Assembly: GCA_021234155.1 (NCBI GenBank)
Contig: JAJEKV010000021.1
Coordinates: 10,965,523-11,029,522, forward strand
DNA: 64,000 nucleotides
Direction: 5' to 3'
Source of the DNA: Isoetes taiwanensis
Taxonomy: Eukaryota > Streptophyta > Lycopodiopsida > Isoetales > Isoetaceae
Below, piece by piece: positions 22,549 to 33,399 of the stretch. Position numbers and translations under genes: made by a program. The notes beneath the pieces were generated by a model that saw only the letters and a program-made list of their open reading frames with translations, ran no database searches and was not told where the DNA came from. Within the stretch, counting starts at the first letter, position 1, and the number at the start of each line of letters is the position of its first letter.

Positions 22549-23260
22549 GAATTTTGAAGGCGAGCCTTGGAGATCTCAGACTGGGATTTATCATGGATTT
22601 ATTGCAAATGCAACCCAAGCCAAGTTTGTCGTTGGGTCTGATCTAAAGAACTTACAGCAGTTGGATTTATCTTCGAATCTCTCGGATGGGACCATTTCAT
22701 CGGATTTGGGAAGCCTAAACCTCTCTGAGCGAAACTATAGTTTTTTTTTTTGTGATGGCTATGATGCACGACAGAGTTTTGATTCTTCGTCCTCCTTCCT
22801 TTTTTTCTGCAAATCTGGCAGTAAGCCTTACCATCTTTTGCTTGGAGATGGTGCTTGAGCAACTTATAACTTACAGAGCAGAGATAGCAAATAGGCGTCT
22901 ATGGCATCCTTGCTTCTCTTTCTCCCTCCTTCCCACTTCTTCCCTTCATTTTCTTCTTCAGGTCCGGCGTTTTAGAATAGAGAACAAAAGCTTGACAACA
23001 ATCATCTTTACTTTTAATGCTTTGCAGAAATCCAGCAGAAGAAGATGGGTTGTCTTCTATACATTTGCAGCTCTAGGCAAACAATAGCTATGGATTTATT
23101 ACAGTGGGCTATGTTTACTTGATTCTGCCCCTTTTGTGCTGTCTTTTCCATGCAGCGAGTCGGCAAGCTTCCTATTGGTGTAAGCTTTAGATTTGAGCAT
23201 AACAATCTAACCGGTTTGATTCCTTAAAATGGAACTCAAAGAAAATTATTTGTTCTTGAA
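22549..23260 (+). pseudogene. LRR receptor-like kinase ectodomain fragment (two exons)
   Basis: After an AG acceptor at 22547-22548, one frame reads NLQQLDLSSNLSDGTISSDL, a leucine-rich repeat. A second piece after the acceptor at 23154 reads FEHNNLTGLIP then NGTQ, the typical last LRR of plant LRR-RLKs (N.LTG.IP). The kinase domain and transmembrane helix are absent and the Q of PQNGTQ is a stop. A 400-bp intron-like stretch separates the pieces. It is a gene fragment, likely captured or duplicated. Confidence 0.6.
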
Positions 23261-24199
23261 CATGCCACTGTGGTCAGGCCACCGGATCTGGGCAATAGAT
23301 CGATGCAAAGCCAAACGGAAGAAGAAACGAACAGAAATTCTATCTAGAGCCATAAATGCGTCTGACATTAAAGATTTTAAAGATTTTTTTTAACATACGT
23401 GTCAACACTATATCCCCTGAAAAAATAGCATCACGAAAGATCTGCAGCGGTGTATTCTATCTGGGTTTTTTCAATTGGACCATCACGTTCTATCTGGATT
23501 TTCCTTTTCTGAATTTAAGAAAACCGAAAATAATGTACGTGTCGTGCTGTGGGCTCTTCTCAGCCCAGAAATATTAGACATCGAATTTTTAAGAACAAAA
23601 TACACTGCTTTATATAGGTAGTGAAACACCCACCATTTAAAAATGTGACTTCATGGGCACCCACCATTTAAAAATGTGGGCAAAGTGGAACTAGTAACCC
23701 GAAAAGTGCATATTGTTCCACCCCATTAGGTACGTCTTTTCCTATCGCCTTTAAAGTTTTCTTTAGATACCGTGACCATCTTTTCTTTATAATAAGTTAT
23801 AAGTTAGGTCGTCTTTCTTTAAGTTATAACTTAGGTCGTCCTTTCCTTCCATAATTAATAGGTTAGGTCTTTTCCATAGTTGATGGGTTAGGTCTTCTAT
23901 TTTTTTCTATGGAGATATGCCTATGCCTTGAGATATGGTTACCTAACGACCACACTCCATAACAAAGGTTGCAAAAACTCTTATAATTTCTTATTTGTAT
24001 ATTATAGGTTTAAATCCTCAGGTTTAGGCTTCTTCTTCTTCTTCTTCTTCTCATGTTCATGCTTTCCTCTCAAATTTGCATAGTGGAAACATGCCAGAGA
24101 TGCCATTTCTTTTGCCAGACGAAGTGGCATACATTTGCAGAAGAGGCAAATTGTGAGCCTCAAGATACCAGAAATTTCGAATGGCTTGGTACATTCCAA

Positions 24200-24473
24200 T
24201 TAACTTACCTTCTCTATGAAATGATGGCACCACCTTGTCACCTCACAAGTGCCTTTCAAATCTTTTCTACCACACAATTAAATATTGAGGAGGGAGCACC
24301 AATATACCGAAAATTTAGAATGTCTTGGTACGTTTCAAATCTCCGGTATGTTGAGTCTCATATGTTGAGTCTCACAAGTCATCCCCTCCTCAATAAATAA
24401 TTGTGTGGTAAAAAAGATTGGAAGCCTGAGGTGAAAAGGTGGCGCCACTATTTCATAGAGAAGGTGAGTTAAG
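24200..24473. repeat. Fold-back element with 95-bp arms
   Basis: Left arm 24200-24295 pairs with right arm 24382-24473 at roughly 80 percent identity (for example TTCTCTATGAAAT, TACCACACAATTA, TATTGAGGAGGG and their complements), with an 86-bp loop. Inside, ATACCRGAAATTT..AATG.CTTGGTAC also occurs as a direct repeat at 24169 and 24303. MITE-like or small-RNA precursor-like. A (TTC)n run sits at 24028-24050. Confidence 0.8.
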
Positions 24474-24479
24474 TATACA

Positions 24480-25840
24480 TTTTCTATATGTGCTTGTTGG
24501 AGTTACGAACAGGTGAGATAACATGTGTTTATAGCATTGACATTTGATGTATTTTGAACTCTTTAATAACTTTTATTATTCTGTGCATTTTGGTGTAGTG
24601 TTGTATTTGATTTGAGGTATGGACCCTTGAGATATTTGGGTTATATATTTTTGGCATGGTTTTCACCGATTTTCAGTGAAAGATGTATTGCCGGGCATTC
24701 AGCTATAGGCCTGGCCTCACAATATTCCACGAATTTCTCCACTCCTGATATTTTTAAATGATTTTAATTCTCATGCATGGAATTAATGCCCCTGTTGGCA
24801 TTGGTAATCTGGTTTATGAAAATGAAATGACTAAGATCTTCCAATACTTGCAGCCACCATTGGTTTAAAAAACAAAACATGTCCCTAACTTTTTGCTCGG
24901 GAGCTCGTTCCGTCGTTGCTCAAAGTTGCAAGCCATAACCTGTATGGTACCTCTCCCTCTTCATTTCACATTGCGTTTTTCTTTTGTTTTTTGATTTGGA
25001 ATGCACTTGATTGTGGCTCTGCTTTATTGCTCAACAAATATGGCCACGGCTATTGCTTCTGCCATTGGCCTTGGAGTTAGTACTCCAGAAACAACTTATC
25101 TTTCGTATCAGCCTCAGATGTTGTTGGCTAGTGCATACTAGGCTTGCACAACATGTTGAGAAGGGCAATGAGGATGGCCTTTACATTATAAGTGTTGCTT
25201 CTTGTAAAACTTTTGTGGGCGCTCATCATGCATGCTGGAACTGGATTTATTGCTCATGTTTATGATCTTTCACATGTATTTCTTACGAAGGATGTTAATA
25301 GACTTTCTGTTGTGGGCTGGATCAATGCATGTGCATATTATCGGCCATTGAAAGAAAAACTTACATGTTGTTAGAGGGCTTACTGTGGGAAATATGGGCC
25401 AGCAGATGGCTGCAGCGGCATGCTGAACAGGGACGTGCTCGGGTTGCTTTGGATATTTTGAAGCAGGTATCTTTATTGATGAAGTTGAATGGATGTTTGT
25501 AGCTTGCAGAGCTGCAATATAGGGCTGTGACCTGGTAGATGCATTTGGAAGCCAGTTGATGCATTTTCAGCATCTCTGCAATAAGAAACCGATTATGCTT
25601 TTTGTTATAGAATGTCTGGTCGGAGAAAATCTATGCCAAGGCATTGCCGATCCACCATAGCCCGTAGGTTTTTTGGCATAACAAGTTGGTGCCTATTTTT
25701 CCAAAGCATCTAACTGTCTGAAGCATCTCGCAAATTTCAATTCCTTTTTCCAACTCCAAAGCATCCTCAGGTCCGTTTACATTTTTTTTCCTTTCTGCCA
25801 AAGAGAGTTTAGTGTAGTGATTCAAAGAAGGCCTCATTTT
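24480..25840 (+). other. Intron-like DNA with weak exon candidates
   Basis: Several short + strand frames look faintly coding (for instance near 25380-25465, EIWASRWLQRHAEQGRARVA), but I cannot assign them or define splice sites with confidence. Confidence 0.3.
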
Positions 25841-25846
25841 ATGCAG

Positions 25847-26059
25847 AGGAAACATTTGGCTCTGTATAAGTGGACAAGGGATTTTGAGCTCACTTCTGCA
25901 TCTATCAAGTTGCATGCCTCTCTTGATGAGAATGCATTCAAGTTCTCGCTTCCAAAAATTGTCTTTAATTTGAAAAGAATTGGCATATTCAGGCCTCAAA
26001 ACTTGTCAGTTGATCAGTATGAGGATTTGTTGATCTCAAAGTTTGGCCAAGGCAGGCAG
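25847..26059 (+). pseudogene. Unidentified clean exon of 71 codons
   Basis: Bounded by ATGCAG before and GTATGAG after, open for exactly 71 codons in phase 0: RKHLALYKWTRDFELTSASI, then KLHASLDENAFKFSLPKIVF, NLKRIGIFRPQNLSVDQYED and LLISKFGQGRQ. Composition is that of a real soluble protein exon. I do not recognise the family. It stands isolated among other gene pieces, so it is probably a captured exon. Confidence 0.5.
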
Positions 26060-26184
26060 GTATGAGCCAAAATGAATGAAAAATTCCAAAGTGACCTAAC
26101 TTGTAGACTTGAAAATCTTACCGTGTAGCCTCTGTAATAAGCTTTATATTATTCAACAGGGTTTGTTCAATATATTGTAGAAGG

Positions 26185-26460
26185 GTGCTGGAAACTTATC
26201 AGAAAAGTTTTACATATGATTGGATCATTCAAGCCAGGGTAGCTTCTTACTTCAATTCCCCATTTCCACCTCCCTCACACTTTTACAAAGACTCATATAT
26301 GATTCCATATGTATCAGAATATGGTGGTCTGAATGATCGAGGAGGTATATGGGACCACAGCACCAGCCAAGTAGCTTCTAACAGGTTCAGCATACTTACA
26401 AGGATTCAGCAAAAACTAGATGCAAAAAACGTTAATTCAAAAAACAATACAATTTGCAGT
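26185..26460 (+). pseudogene. Unidentified exon-like stretch
   Basis: Begins LETYQKSFTYDWIIQAR next to a possible GTAGCT donor. The frame stays open through a Tyr/Pro-rich region but loses coding character after about 26300. No family recognised. Confidence 0.25.
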
Positions 26461-26506
26461 TTATGATGGCCAAGGTCCCAGTGCACACTATAAGCTTTCC
26501 AGTGCA

Positions 26507-26620
26507 GCGGGTATGCATGAGACTACATATAACTCCATAATGAAATGTGATGTTGATATTGGTAAGGATCTGTATGGTAATATTGTGCTGAGTGGAGGAA
26601 GCACAATGTTTCTTGGGATT
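26507..26620 (+). pseudogene. Actin fragment (38 codons)
   Basis: Reads [20 protein letters not shown] then [19 protein letters not shown]. This is the highly conserved actin segment around residues 268-305 ([29 protein letters not shown]), with I to M, R to G and P to L changes. It is in frame with unrelated sequence on both sides (26420-26887) that does not match actin, so only this slice was moved here. The P of MFPGI and the R of DIRK are lost, so it is not functional. Confidence 0.9.
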
Positions 26621-26887
26621 TGCCAAATATTTCCTGAGATCTGGATTATGGGTGCCAAGTGGAATCCGGACTTCCTTTCTGACAGAAATATGCATGACAA
26701 GACAAGTAGGAAGGCCACAATAGTGAATCCGCAGAGAGGTGCAGCTGAAGCAAACCAGAAATTTAAATTGTCAAAAAGTGGCATTTGTCGAAGAATTAAT
26801 ATCAAACGGATGTGGAGAATCATTAGTGGCCATGGCTACGGCTGTCCAAATGAAGAATGTCATCCAACTCCGTGTTCAGCTGAATGA
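26621..26887 (+). pseudogene. Unidentified open frame fused to the actin piece
   Basis: Continues the actin-piece frame with [20 protein letters not shown], then [20 protein letters not shown] and AAEANQKF. It looks like coding sequence of another protein but I cannot name it. The junction with actin at 26620 has no splice signal. Confidence 0.35.
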
Positions 26888-27047
26888 AGATTTTGTTAGT
26901 CAGATGGTTACAGAATACTTGGAAACATGGTTGTTTACAGAGTACAAAATCCTCTGTTTTTTAAATCTTATAGGCGGAGAGGCCGTTTTTCTCTTAAGGT
27001 GCATTGTTCTTCTTCCTATGGACTAAAAAAACATGCAGAGTGATATT

Positions 27048-27107
27048 TGTGTTTGCCCCTTTGAGATCCTCCATTGCTGTGTTTGCCCCTTTGAGATCCT
27101 CCATTGC
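27048..27107 (+). repeat. Perfect 30-bp tandem duplication
   Basis: TGTGTTTGCCCCTTTGAGAT..CCATTGC occurs twice in a row (27048-27077, 27078-27107) without a mismatch. Confidence 0.95.
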
Positions 27108-27235
27108 AATGGATGCTCTGCCAGAGCATAGGGAAGAACTTGAAAACAACATCATTCTCCAGCTCCATCTTATAAGGACCTCTTGACCGGCAGCTGATTA
27201 GTCACATTTGGACTTGCGGATAAATAACTGGACAT

Positions 27236-27400
27236 GATCAGGAAAGATCCCGCCAATTCAGATGTAATGCCTCAGAAATCCGAAGAAAGCCAGCAAAGCA
27301 GATTGTGACGAGGCAAGCTTTCATGAGACGACGCCAGGCAGCTTGCGAGGGAGCGAGTAACGAGATGATCTGGCGAACATGGGACGCAGTAAAAGGTAAA
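27236..27400 (-). pseudogene. Tyrosine recombinase fragment (box I)
   Basis: Minus-strand frame reads SHVRQIISLLAPSQAAWRRL, MKACLVTICFAGFLRISEAL, HLNWRDLS, then a stop. The words GFLRISEALHLNWRDL match box I of tyrosine recombinases (G.R.SEL..L.W.DI), including the first catalytic Arg. The HxxR and Tyr parts are missing. In eukaryotes such domains occur in DIRS, Ngaro and Crypton elements and in related integrase-like families. Only about 50 residues remain and nothing else of such an element is visible nearby. Confidence 0.55.
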
Positions 27401-27404
27401 CACA

Positions 27405-28455
27405 CCCGTAAAAGGTAAACACACCTGAGAAGTGAAGCACGCGGACGCAATAGATTTTTGCAAGGCCTTTTATATTTCAGCTACATAGGATATTTGATAG
27501 AAAAAAGGAAAAAGAAAGTCTAAGAAAAAAAGATGTTGCAAGATCTGGAACCTACGGGTCGAAATTAAAAGGACTAGTGGCTGCAGAATGAGAGAACATG
27601 AAACACATTCTTTCTATTTGCATTGGTCACCATGATATTTCTAAAGCAAATCAGTTCCAAAACTTGGGTATGTGACAAATTACCTAATGCGCCTCCAATA
27701 AAATCTGCAGCATTTGTGCAGATCAATGCCATATCAGCTTTTGACATGCTTTAGATGTGCCTTGGTGGAAATGGACAATGCTTTATAATGGAATAAAAAG
27801 TTTAGCATGCATACCTATTACAGAGTGAGCTGAATTGGAAGTTTTGGGAAACAAATGAAGCTTCTAGATGCAAGTTCAAGCATTATTTCTTTATTTCTTT
27901 AAAGTAGAAAACTCCAGAAGAATCAATGAGAGAAGGCTGAAGATAGATCAAAGTTCCTCAGCCTTACCCTGGTGCTGATTGTCTTTGCCATCACAATTAT
28001 TTCTGCCTATTTTTGAATGCTTATGACTTCTCAAAGTATCAACTCCAAAAGGAACGCAGTTTTGTGCATTGTCTTTCATTATAAGGTCTTCTGCCATATT
28101 GAGTTCACCAGCTGTTTGTTATTTGAGGCATTTATTCTAGGTAACAATCCATAGAAAATTAGCAGTTACCATGTGATGGATAAAGCCAACTAACTCGTGT
28201 TTCTTGCTACCAAAGTGTACTAATATTTTACCTCCCACAGAAATCACTCTGATGTCTAGGCGACTCCCTAGCAAGTTTGAATGTTTATAAAACCATAAAG
28301 GACATCTTCCGGGGCTACAACGGAAAGACCTTCTTTTATGAGAATAAGACCAATTTTTTTATAGAGACACATCCTTAGACTTCGACTCATGTCAATATGC
28401 ACATTTAAAGACCTTTTATGAGAATGAGACCACCTTTTTGGGTTGCCCGTAGGGC
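27405..28455. other. Unassigned DNA
   Basis: No gene supported. A block 28362-28409 (TATAGAGACACATCCTTAGA..) recurs at 34555-34604, an otherwise unclassified dispersed repeat. Confidence 0.4.
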
Positions 28456-28456
28456 G

Positions 28457-28597
28457 GGGCAAGACGCATAGAGGCCCGCGATTTAAGAATCTTGTTCTTG
28501 TAGCATATCCCTCGTGGACGGTTGTGGGCAAGACGCATAGAGGGCCGCGATTTAAGAATCTTGTTCTTGTAGCATATCCCTCGTGGACGGTTGTGGA
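28457..28597 (+). repeat. 69-bp tandem duplication
   Basis: GGCAAGACGCATAGAGGCCC.. to ..CGTGGACGGTTGTG occurs twice with one mismatch (GAGGCCCGCG against GAGGGCCGCG). Period 69 bp. Confidence 0.95.
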
Positions 28598-28827
28598 ATT
28601 TTGGGATTTGAGGCACCCCTCAAGACGTCTCAAGACGTTTAGACGGCATGGATTCAATATGAGTTTGGCGGAGGGTGGGGATGTGGTCGGCAGATCTTTC
28701 AGGCTCCAAGCCTTTCGTAGTGGCTATGGACGACCCCGTAAGCACAACCCCAGCAATAGCCAGTTCCGGCAGCGCCTTCTCGCCATTTTGCTCCGAGCCC
28801 ACGTTTTATATTCTTCAGATCTTCGCA

Positions 28828-29004
28828 ATGCCCTTTGCAAACAGAAATATTGTCGCATTTTTTAATGCCGCTGCATTGATCGCCTCTGCCCTGCTCTGCC
28901 AGTCCATGGCAGTTTTTGCACAGGGAGAAGCCGAAGCTTCAGCCCCTGCTCCTTCCCTTGAGGCCGGCGCTGCTTCTTTTGCCTTCTCAGCCTTCTGTTT
29001 ATGA
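28828..29004 (+). CDS. Possible arabinogalactan-peptide-like small secreted protein
   Basis: A 58-codon frame MPFANRNIVAFFNAAALIAS.., SALLCQSMAVFAQ then EASAPAPSLEAGAASFAF. It has a signal-peptide-like hydrophobic start with an A-Q cleavage region, then a short Ala/Pro/Ser part with APAP, as in plant AG-peptides, and ends in a short hydrophobic tail. AG-peptides usually carry a longer GPI-signal helix, so this one looks truncated. The frame is open upstream to 28675. No close TATA box was identified. Confidence 0.35.
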   Translation: MPFANRNIVAFFNAAALIASALLCQSMAVFAQGEAEASAPAPSLEAGAASFAFSAFCL

Positions 29005-29216
29005 AGCATCACAATCACTGCCTTCTCAGCTCAAGTTGGAGGAAGTGGTTTGTGGCGATTCAGAATCTTAGCCTATGAGGTTTACAAAGAGACCACCGAG
29101 TGAGCAAGATATTGCGCTATATTTTTTCCCAATAGAGGTGGAGAGGTGAACATTTCTGCATTTTCTTGACTAAAAAGGCATTAAGCCTAAACAATCTCAT
29201 TTACTAATTGTTGCAG

Positions 29217-30779
29217 CTATGAGAGATACTACCGGAGGCTACTGGATCGCATGATTGAGCATGATCTAGTTTTAAGGGGTCTTGTGGATGGTGCAGAACT
29301 TCTTATTTTCGCTTGAAGCTTACTCCCCAAAAAGATTCAGCGTAAGTGCTCTATCTGTTTGCTTTGTTGGAAGAATACATTATGATATAAATCGTTCAAT
29401 CTTTGTCTGTGGTAAACGGTTGCTGCCACAAGTAGATTCCAACGTGCTTCTTCTGTCGAACAGAAATGCCCAGCTCAAGCTTTGTGTCAAGCCTAGATCT
29501 TTTTCTTGTGGCAAAGCCCTGGCAACAGAGAACAAAGCTCTGGCTTGTAGCATCCATGGCTTCTCAATAGAGAACAAGGTCTGTATTCCTGTATTCCTGA
29601 AGCTGAAGCTGCACACAAGGGCCGTTCTTGAAACAAGGACTACTTGTATTCGTGAAGCCACACACAAGGGCCATTCTTGAAACAGAAAACATATAGCAAA
29701 GCCATGTTCTTGAAGCCATAAGTAGCCATCAGGTTCTTTGTCTGTGGTAAATGGTTGCCACAGGTCGCTTCCAACCTGCTTTTCTGCCGAAAAGTTTTTA
29801 ACAGAAGGGGGTAACGGATCATTGCACTGAACCATTCTGAAGGGGAGGATGATTCATCCAGAACAGAGCCAGGATTAAACAAGAAGCTGGATGCCCAGGG
29901 GCATGAAGAAGAATTCGGGATCCAGACTTTGAGTCAAAATGGTTCTATAAGTTCTCTATTCTGTTTAAGCAGAGAGGCTCCAAAAATTATTTTATTAGCT
30001 CCAAAAATTATTTTGGGAAAATTCCAAATATACCCCTCAAGTTTACAAATATTCCAAAAATACCCCTAGAAATAGGGTGTGTAGCTCAAATGGCAATAAC
30101 TTTTTTGTGATCAATCAACTAAAAAAGTGTCCATAAATCTTATAGATATGAGTGAGCGCTATCCAATAGCAGTAGAATCATCAAAAACGGAGTTGGAATC
30201 TTCAAGTTATAGTGTTTTAAGTAAGTGCTATAAAAAATGACATAAATGAGCATAACTTGTGAATTTCAACTCCGATTTCAATGAATTTGATGTCGTTTGG
30301 AAGATCTTCTTCTGATCTATAATGTTTGTGAAGACAACTTTTGCATTTGAGGAGCAACAAAAACTCTATTACCTTTTTTTCCAAAACTGCTCTTCATTTG
30401 GAGGGTATTTTTGGAATTTTCACAAACTTGAGGGGTATATTTGGAATTTTCCCATTATTTTATTAGATTCTTTCAAGCTAACATGTTTTCTCTATGAAGT
30501 TTGATCCTAGTGTTGTCTTACTCTTTATGGTCATGATTTATAGAGATCACTGATGGAGCATAAGCAGCTGAAGCGACTGGCAAGGTCAGTGATTATCTAG
30601 TGCATATTATCAGCAAGAAATAACATGGATTAGATGAGGAATATTAGACTAGATCATCAACTGATTCAAATTTTATGCGGTCAATTATAGGAGACAAGAC
30701 AGAAGCTAGTGAGGGTGATGAAGAAGAGCACATAGCAATGAAAGAAATGTACAGATCACGTTTATCTGGGTTAAAACGG
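29217..30779 (+). pseudogene. Unidentified gene fragment with three short exons
   Basis: Exon-like pieces with matching signals: 29217-29276 after TTGTTGCAG (YERYYRRLLDRMIEHDLVLR), 30544-30584 ending at CAAG/GTCAGT (LMEHKQLKRLAR), and 30691-30779 between TTATAG and CGG/GTGAGT (GDKTEASEGDEEEHIAMKEM, then YRSRLSGLKR). Charged, helical composition. I do not recognise the protein. The MITE 30015-30453 and a duplicated segment (29400-29462 and 29739-29797) lie in its introns. Confidence 0.4.
30015..30453. mobile_element. 439-bp MITE with 54-bp inverted repeats and 8-bp TSD
   Basis: Starts GGGAAAATTCCAAATATACC and ends with its complement. The arms 30015-30068 and 30400-30453 match almost throughout. 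Flanking duplication ATTATTTT at 30007-30014 and 30454-30461. No coding capacity. An 8-bp duplication fits hAT-type transposition, though the GGGAAAATT end is not a typical hAT end, so the superfamily is open. Confidence 0.9.
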
Positions 30780-30799
30780 GTGAGTGTTATTATCTATTC

Positions 30800-32660
30800 C
30801 TCTGTCGTGCTTGTTGCATAGTTTACTGGTTAGGTGCTAATCTAGGACACAGGTAAAGTGGTGGGGGAAAGATGAACCGCCTTCCACCGTTTGAATACTA
30901 TCCTTCAGCCTTCAACCTTGAGCTGGAACTACATAGAAGAACATAGTTAGGTATCTACAGGGCATGTATGAGCAGGGGATTGAGGACAAGTTGATCATCT
31001 TATCTTTACATTAGTCAAGAGATTGAAAATGGCAAGGCTAAAGATGCTGTGAGCAACTACCTGTGAAGCATGCGAACACCTTGCTGATTATAATGCAATG
31101 AGGGGCATTTTGTCTTTTCTAGAGTCCGGCGATGCTGCAGCAGCTGTATGGTCAGAGCCTGGCATTATATATCCATCAGTTCAGCTACCTTAGCATTATC
31201 AAGCAGAGAGCTTATAATACAATGAGTGTCGAAGAAAACAGTTTTGACCTCTTTTGCACTTGAATTTGATTTTTCATATGTGATAATGATAAGTATAGGA
31301 AAGATCAGATACGTTCAGGGGGGCTGATACTACAGAAAGCCAAAGATGTTTCAGATAATGTGGCTCAATAATGAACATTCTTAACCTACAACCCATTTTT
31401 CTGATGGAGCTTATTAAAATCTTTCTTATATTTATCTAAAGAGACAATGTACCAGGCAGCCAAAGTGAATATTCCTCAGATTTAATTTGCATAGTTGGTA
31501 TAAACATTGTTGTGTATAGGTCATTCATCTTTGGTCTCCAACTATTAATTTACATGTTTTATGAAGCCGACTAAGCAAGTGCCTTCAGATTTGTTCAAAA
31601 GCTTGTAAACTCCACTTTTAGCATAGAAAACATAGTCAAAGAATAGAAAAGGCTCGTATTGGGAAACGGAGAAAATAAGGATATCTTCTTCCCTCATGAA
31701 AACAGAATAAGGTTGGAAGTTCCAAGGCATGACTTGGTAGAAAATAACTCACTGGAGAAGTTGGGACCCTCCCAGGCCAAATAACAAATTTGCCAGGTTC
31801 ACATGCATTAGCCAAGATTCATGATTAAGACTTTTCTACATTATTTCATGGGAGGCTCTTTTCTGGTTGTTTAAAGATCTTTAGACACCTTGTGTTTGCA
31901 AATGCTTCACTATGAAATATGCAAATCCTGCTGTGATCAGATTCATTGCAAACTGGCTTGAATGTCTCTCTTCAGTTTCATACTACCTGTGGATGCTATG
32001 TCAATAGAAAAATGAAAAACGTTGTTCTAACGAGAATTCACTCACCCTTTCCTTGAAAAATGAAAAGAAACGTCAACCATTCTAAAACTATATATGAAAC
32101 TGCAATATGAAACTGTCACAACGAGGTGTAACGTCTTTAATAAACAATATTTTTAAATTTAGCCATATCTTGCTCATTTCATACGCTATTTTCTATTTTC
32201 TTAGAATGTGGCCAAATTCATATTTATAAACAACTAGATAGTCTTAAGTTCTGGAGGTACACAGCCATAACTACATACTGTTATAATCACCACACAAATA
32301 TTATAAATGTATCCCATAATAAATTTGAATATGGTACCTAATTACTTCCCTTGAAGATAAATTGAAAAGAAAAAAGACACAGAACATTGCCATTGACTGG
32401 CCTAATACCATAAACAAGTTGCTCACAACTACACCAACTCAAAATTTCTATCCAAATTGCGAAGCAATTTTCTCCGAGAAAAGGAGTTTACGAACCCATG
32501 GGCAAAAAATTGATTATTAACTAAACAAATAAATTGGATGCAACATAATAGTATGTACAGTTTCGTTCTCATATTTTTAATACAATACCATACTTGTCTC
32601 ACAACATCTACATGTTTCATGTATTGAAATCGTATTTCCTTAACCAACAATTGCATGTTC
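30800..32660. other. Unassigned AT-rich DNA
   Basis: No gene supported. Faint exon-like text near 31060-31140 (LADYNAMRGILSFLESGDAA) may continue the fragment at 29217-30779. Confidence 0.4.
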
Positions 32661-32679
32661 CATGGATCAAAGTCATATT

Positions 32680-33051
32680 TTATTGACCTTTCGTAATGCC
32701 ACTTGCATTCCGGATCTGTATGGCTTCACTCTTCGTGTGACGTGATTTGTTGCAGCTTCCACGACGTTTTGCACTACAACACTCTACTATTTCATGGATT
32801 CGATGACCAGGTTTTTTGTAGCAGATATTTTTGTGATAGAAATGAGATATGATTCTTATATATTCTGGGTTTATCCCGCATTGTACACTTTTTTGGATAT
32901 GAAATAAGACCAACGCTTTTTTCATCATGCACAGACTCCTACATATTGTGCTAATTGATTCATGTTTATTCTTGTTAAAAGATTGCTTGATGAATGTCAA
33001 CCCATGAATGTTAACCCATTCAGATTCGAAGCTACCTATCTTGACAGACAT
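32680..33051 (-). CDS. Hypothetical open frame downstream of Helitron Rep
   Basis: A 123-codon minus-strand frame, Lys/His/Cys-rich (CGINPEYIRIISHFYHKN, ECCSAKRRGSCNKSRHTK). It follows the Rep fragment in the same orientation after about 350 bp, so it may be a decayed continuation of that Helitron. I see no recognised domain. Confidence 0.25.
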   Translation of the reverse strand: MSVKIGSFESEWVNIHGLTFIKQSFNKNKHESISTICRSLCMMKKALVLFHIQKSVQCGINPEYIRIISHFYHKNICYKKPGHRIHEIVECCSAKRRGSCNKSRHTKSEAIQIRNASGITKGQ

Positions 33052-33399
33052 AAAGTACGATTATAAGTGAAAGATTTGTTATGGTCCTTAATTACTAATC
33101 TCTCTCTTGTATACTCATCTGTCATTTTAAAGCTAGCATGCTTTGCAGTTATATGTTTGTGTTTGTGTTTGTGCCATGTGTTCTGTCAGTTTGATATATT
33201 CGTTTGCAATTTATCTGAAGCTATGATTTGTCAGAACTGTTTGTTTGAATCTGTTGTTTTAACTGCTCAGGTAATCAGATTAGGCATATAATGATGGGAT
33301 AACAAAGTAATCTTTGCACTCTAATACTAGTAATTCTTGATTAACAAATGTTGTTTAACAAATTTTTACATAAAAACAAAGTAATTGAAATTTGATTAA

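Noticed and set aside
29380-29835. 151-codon minus-strand gene
   Set aside because: Overlaps an internal imperfect duplication and an equally long + strand frame; neither has a motif.
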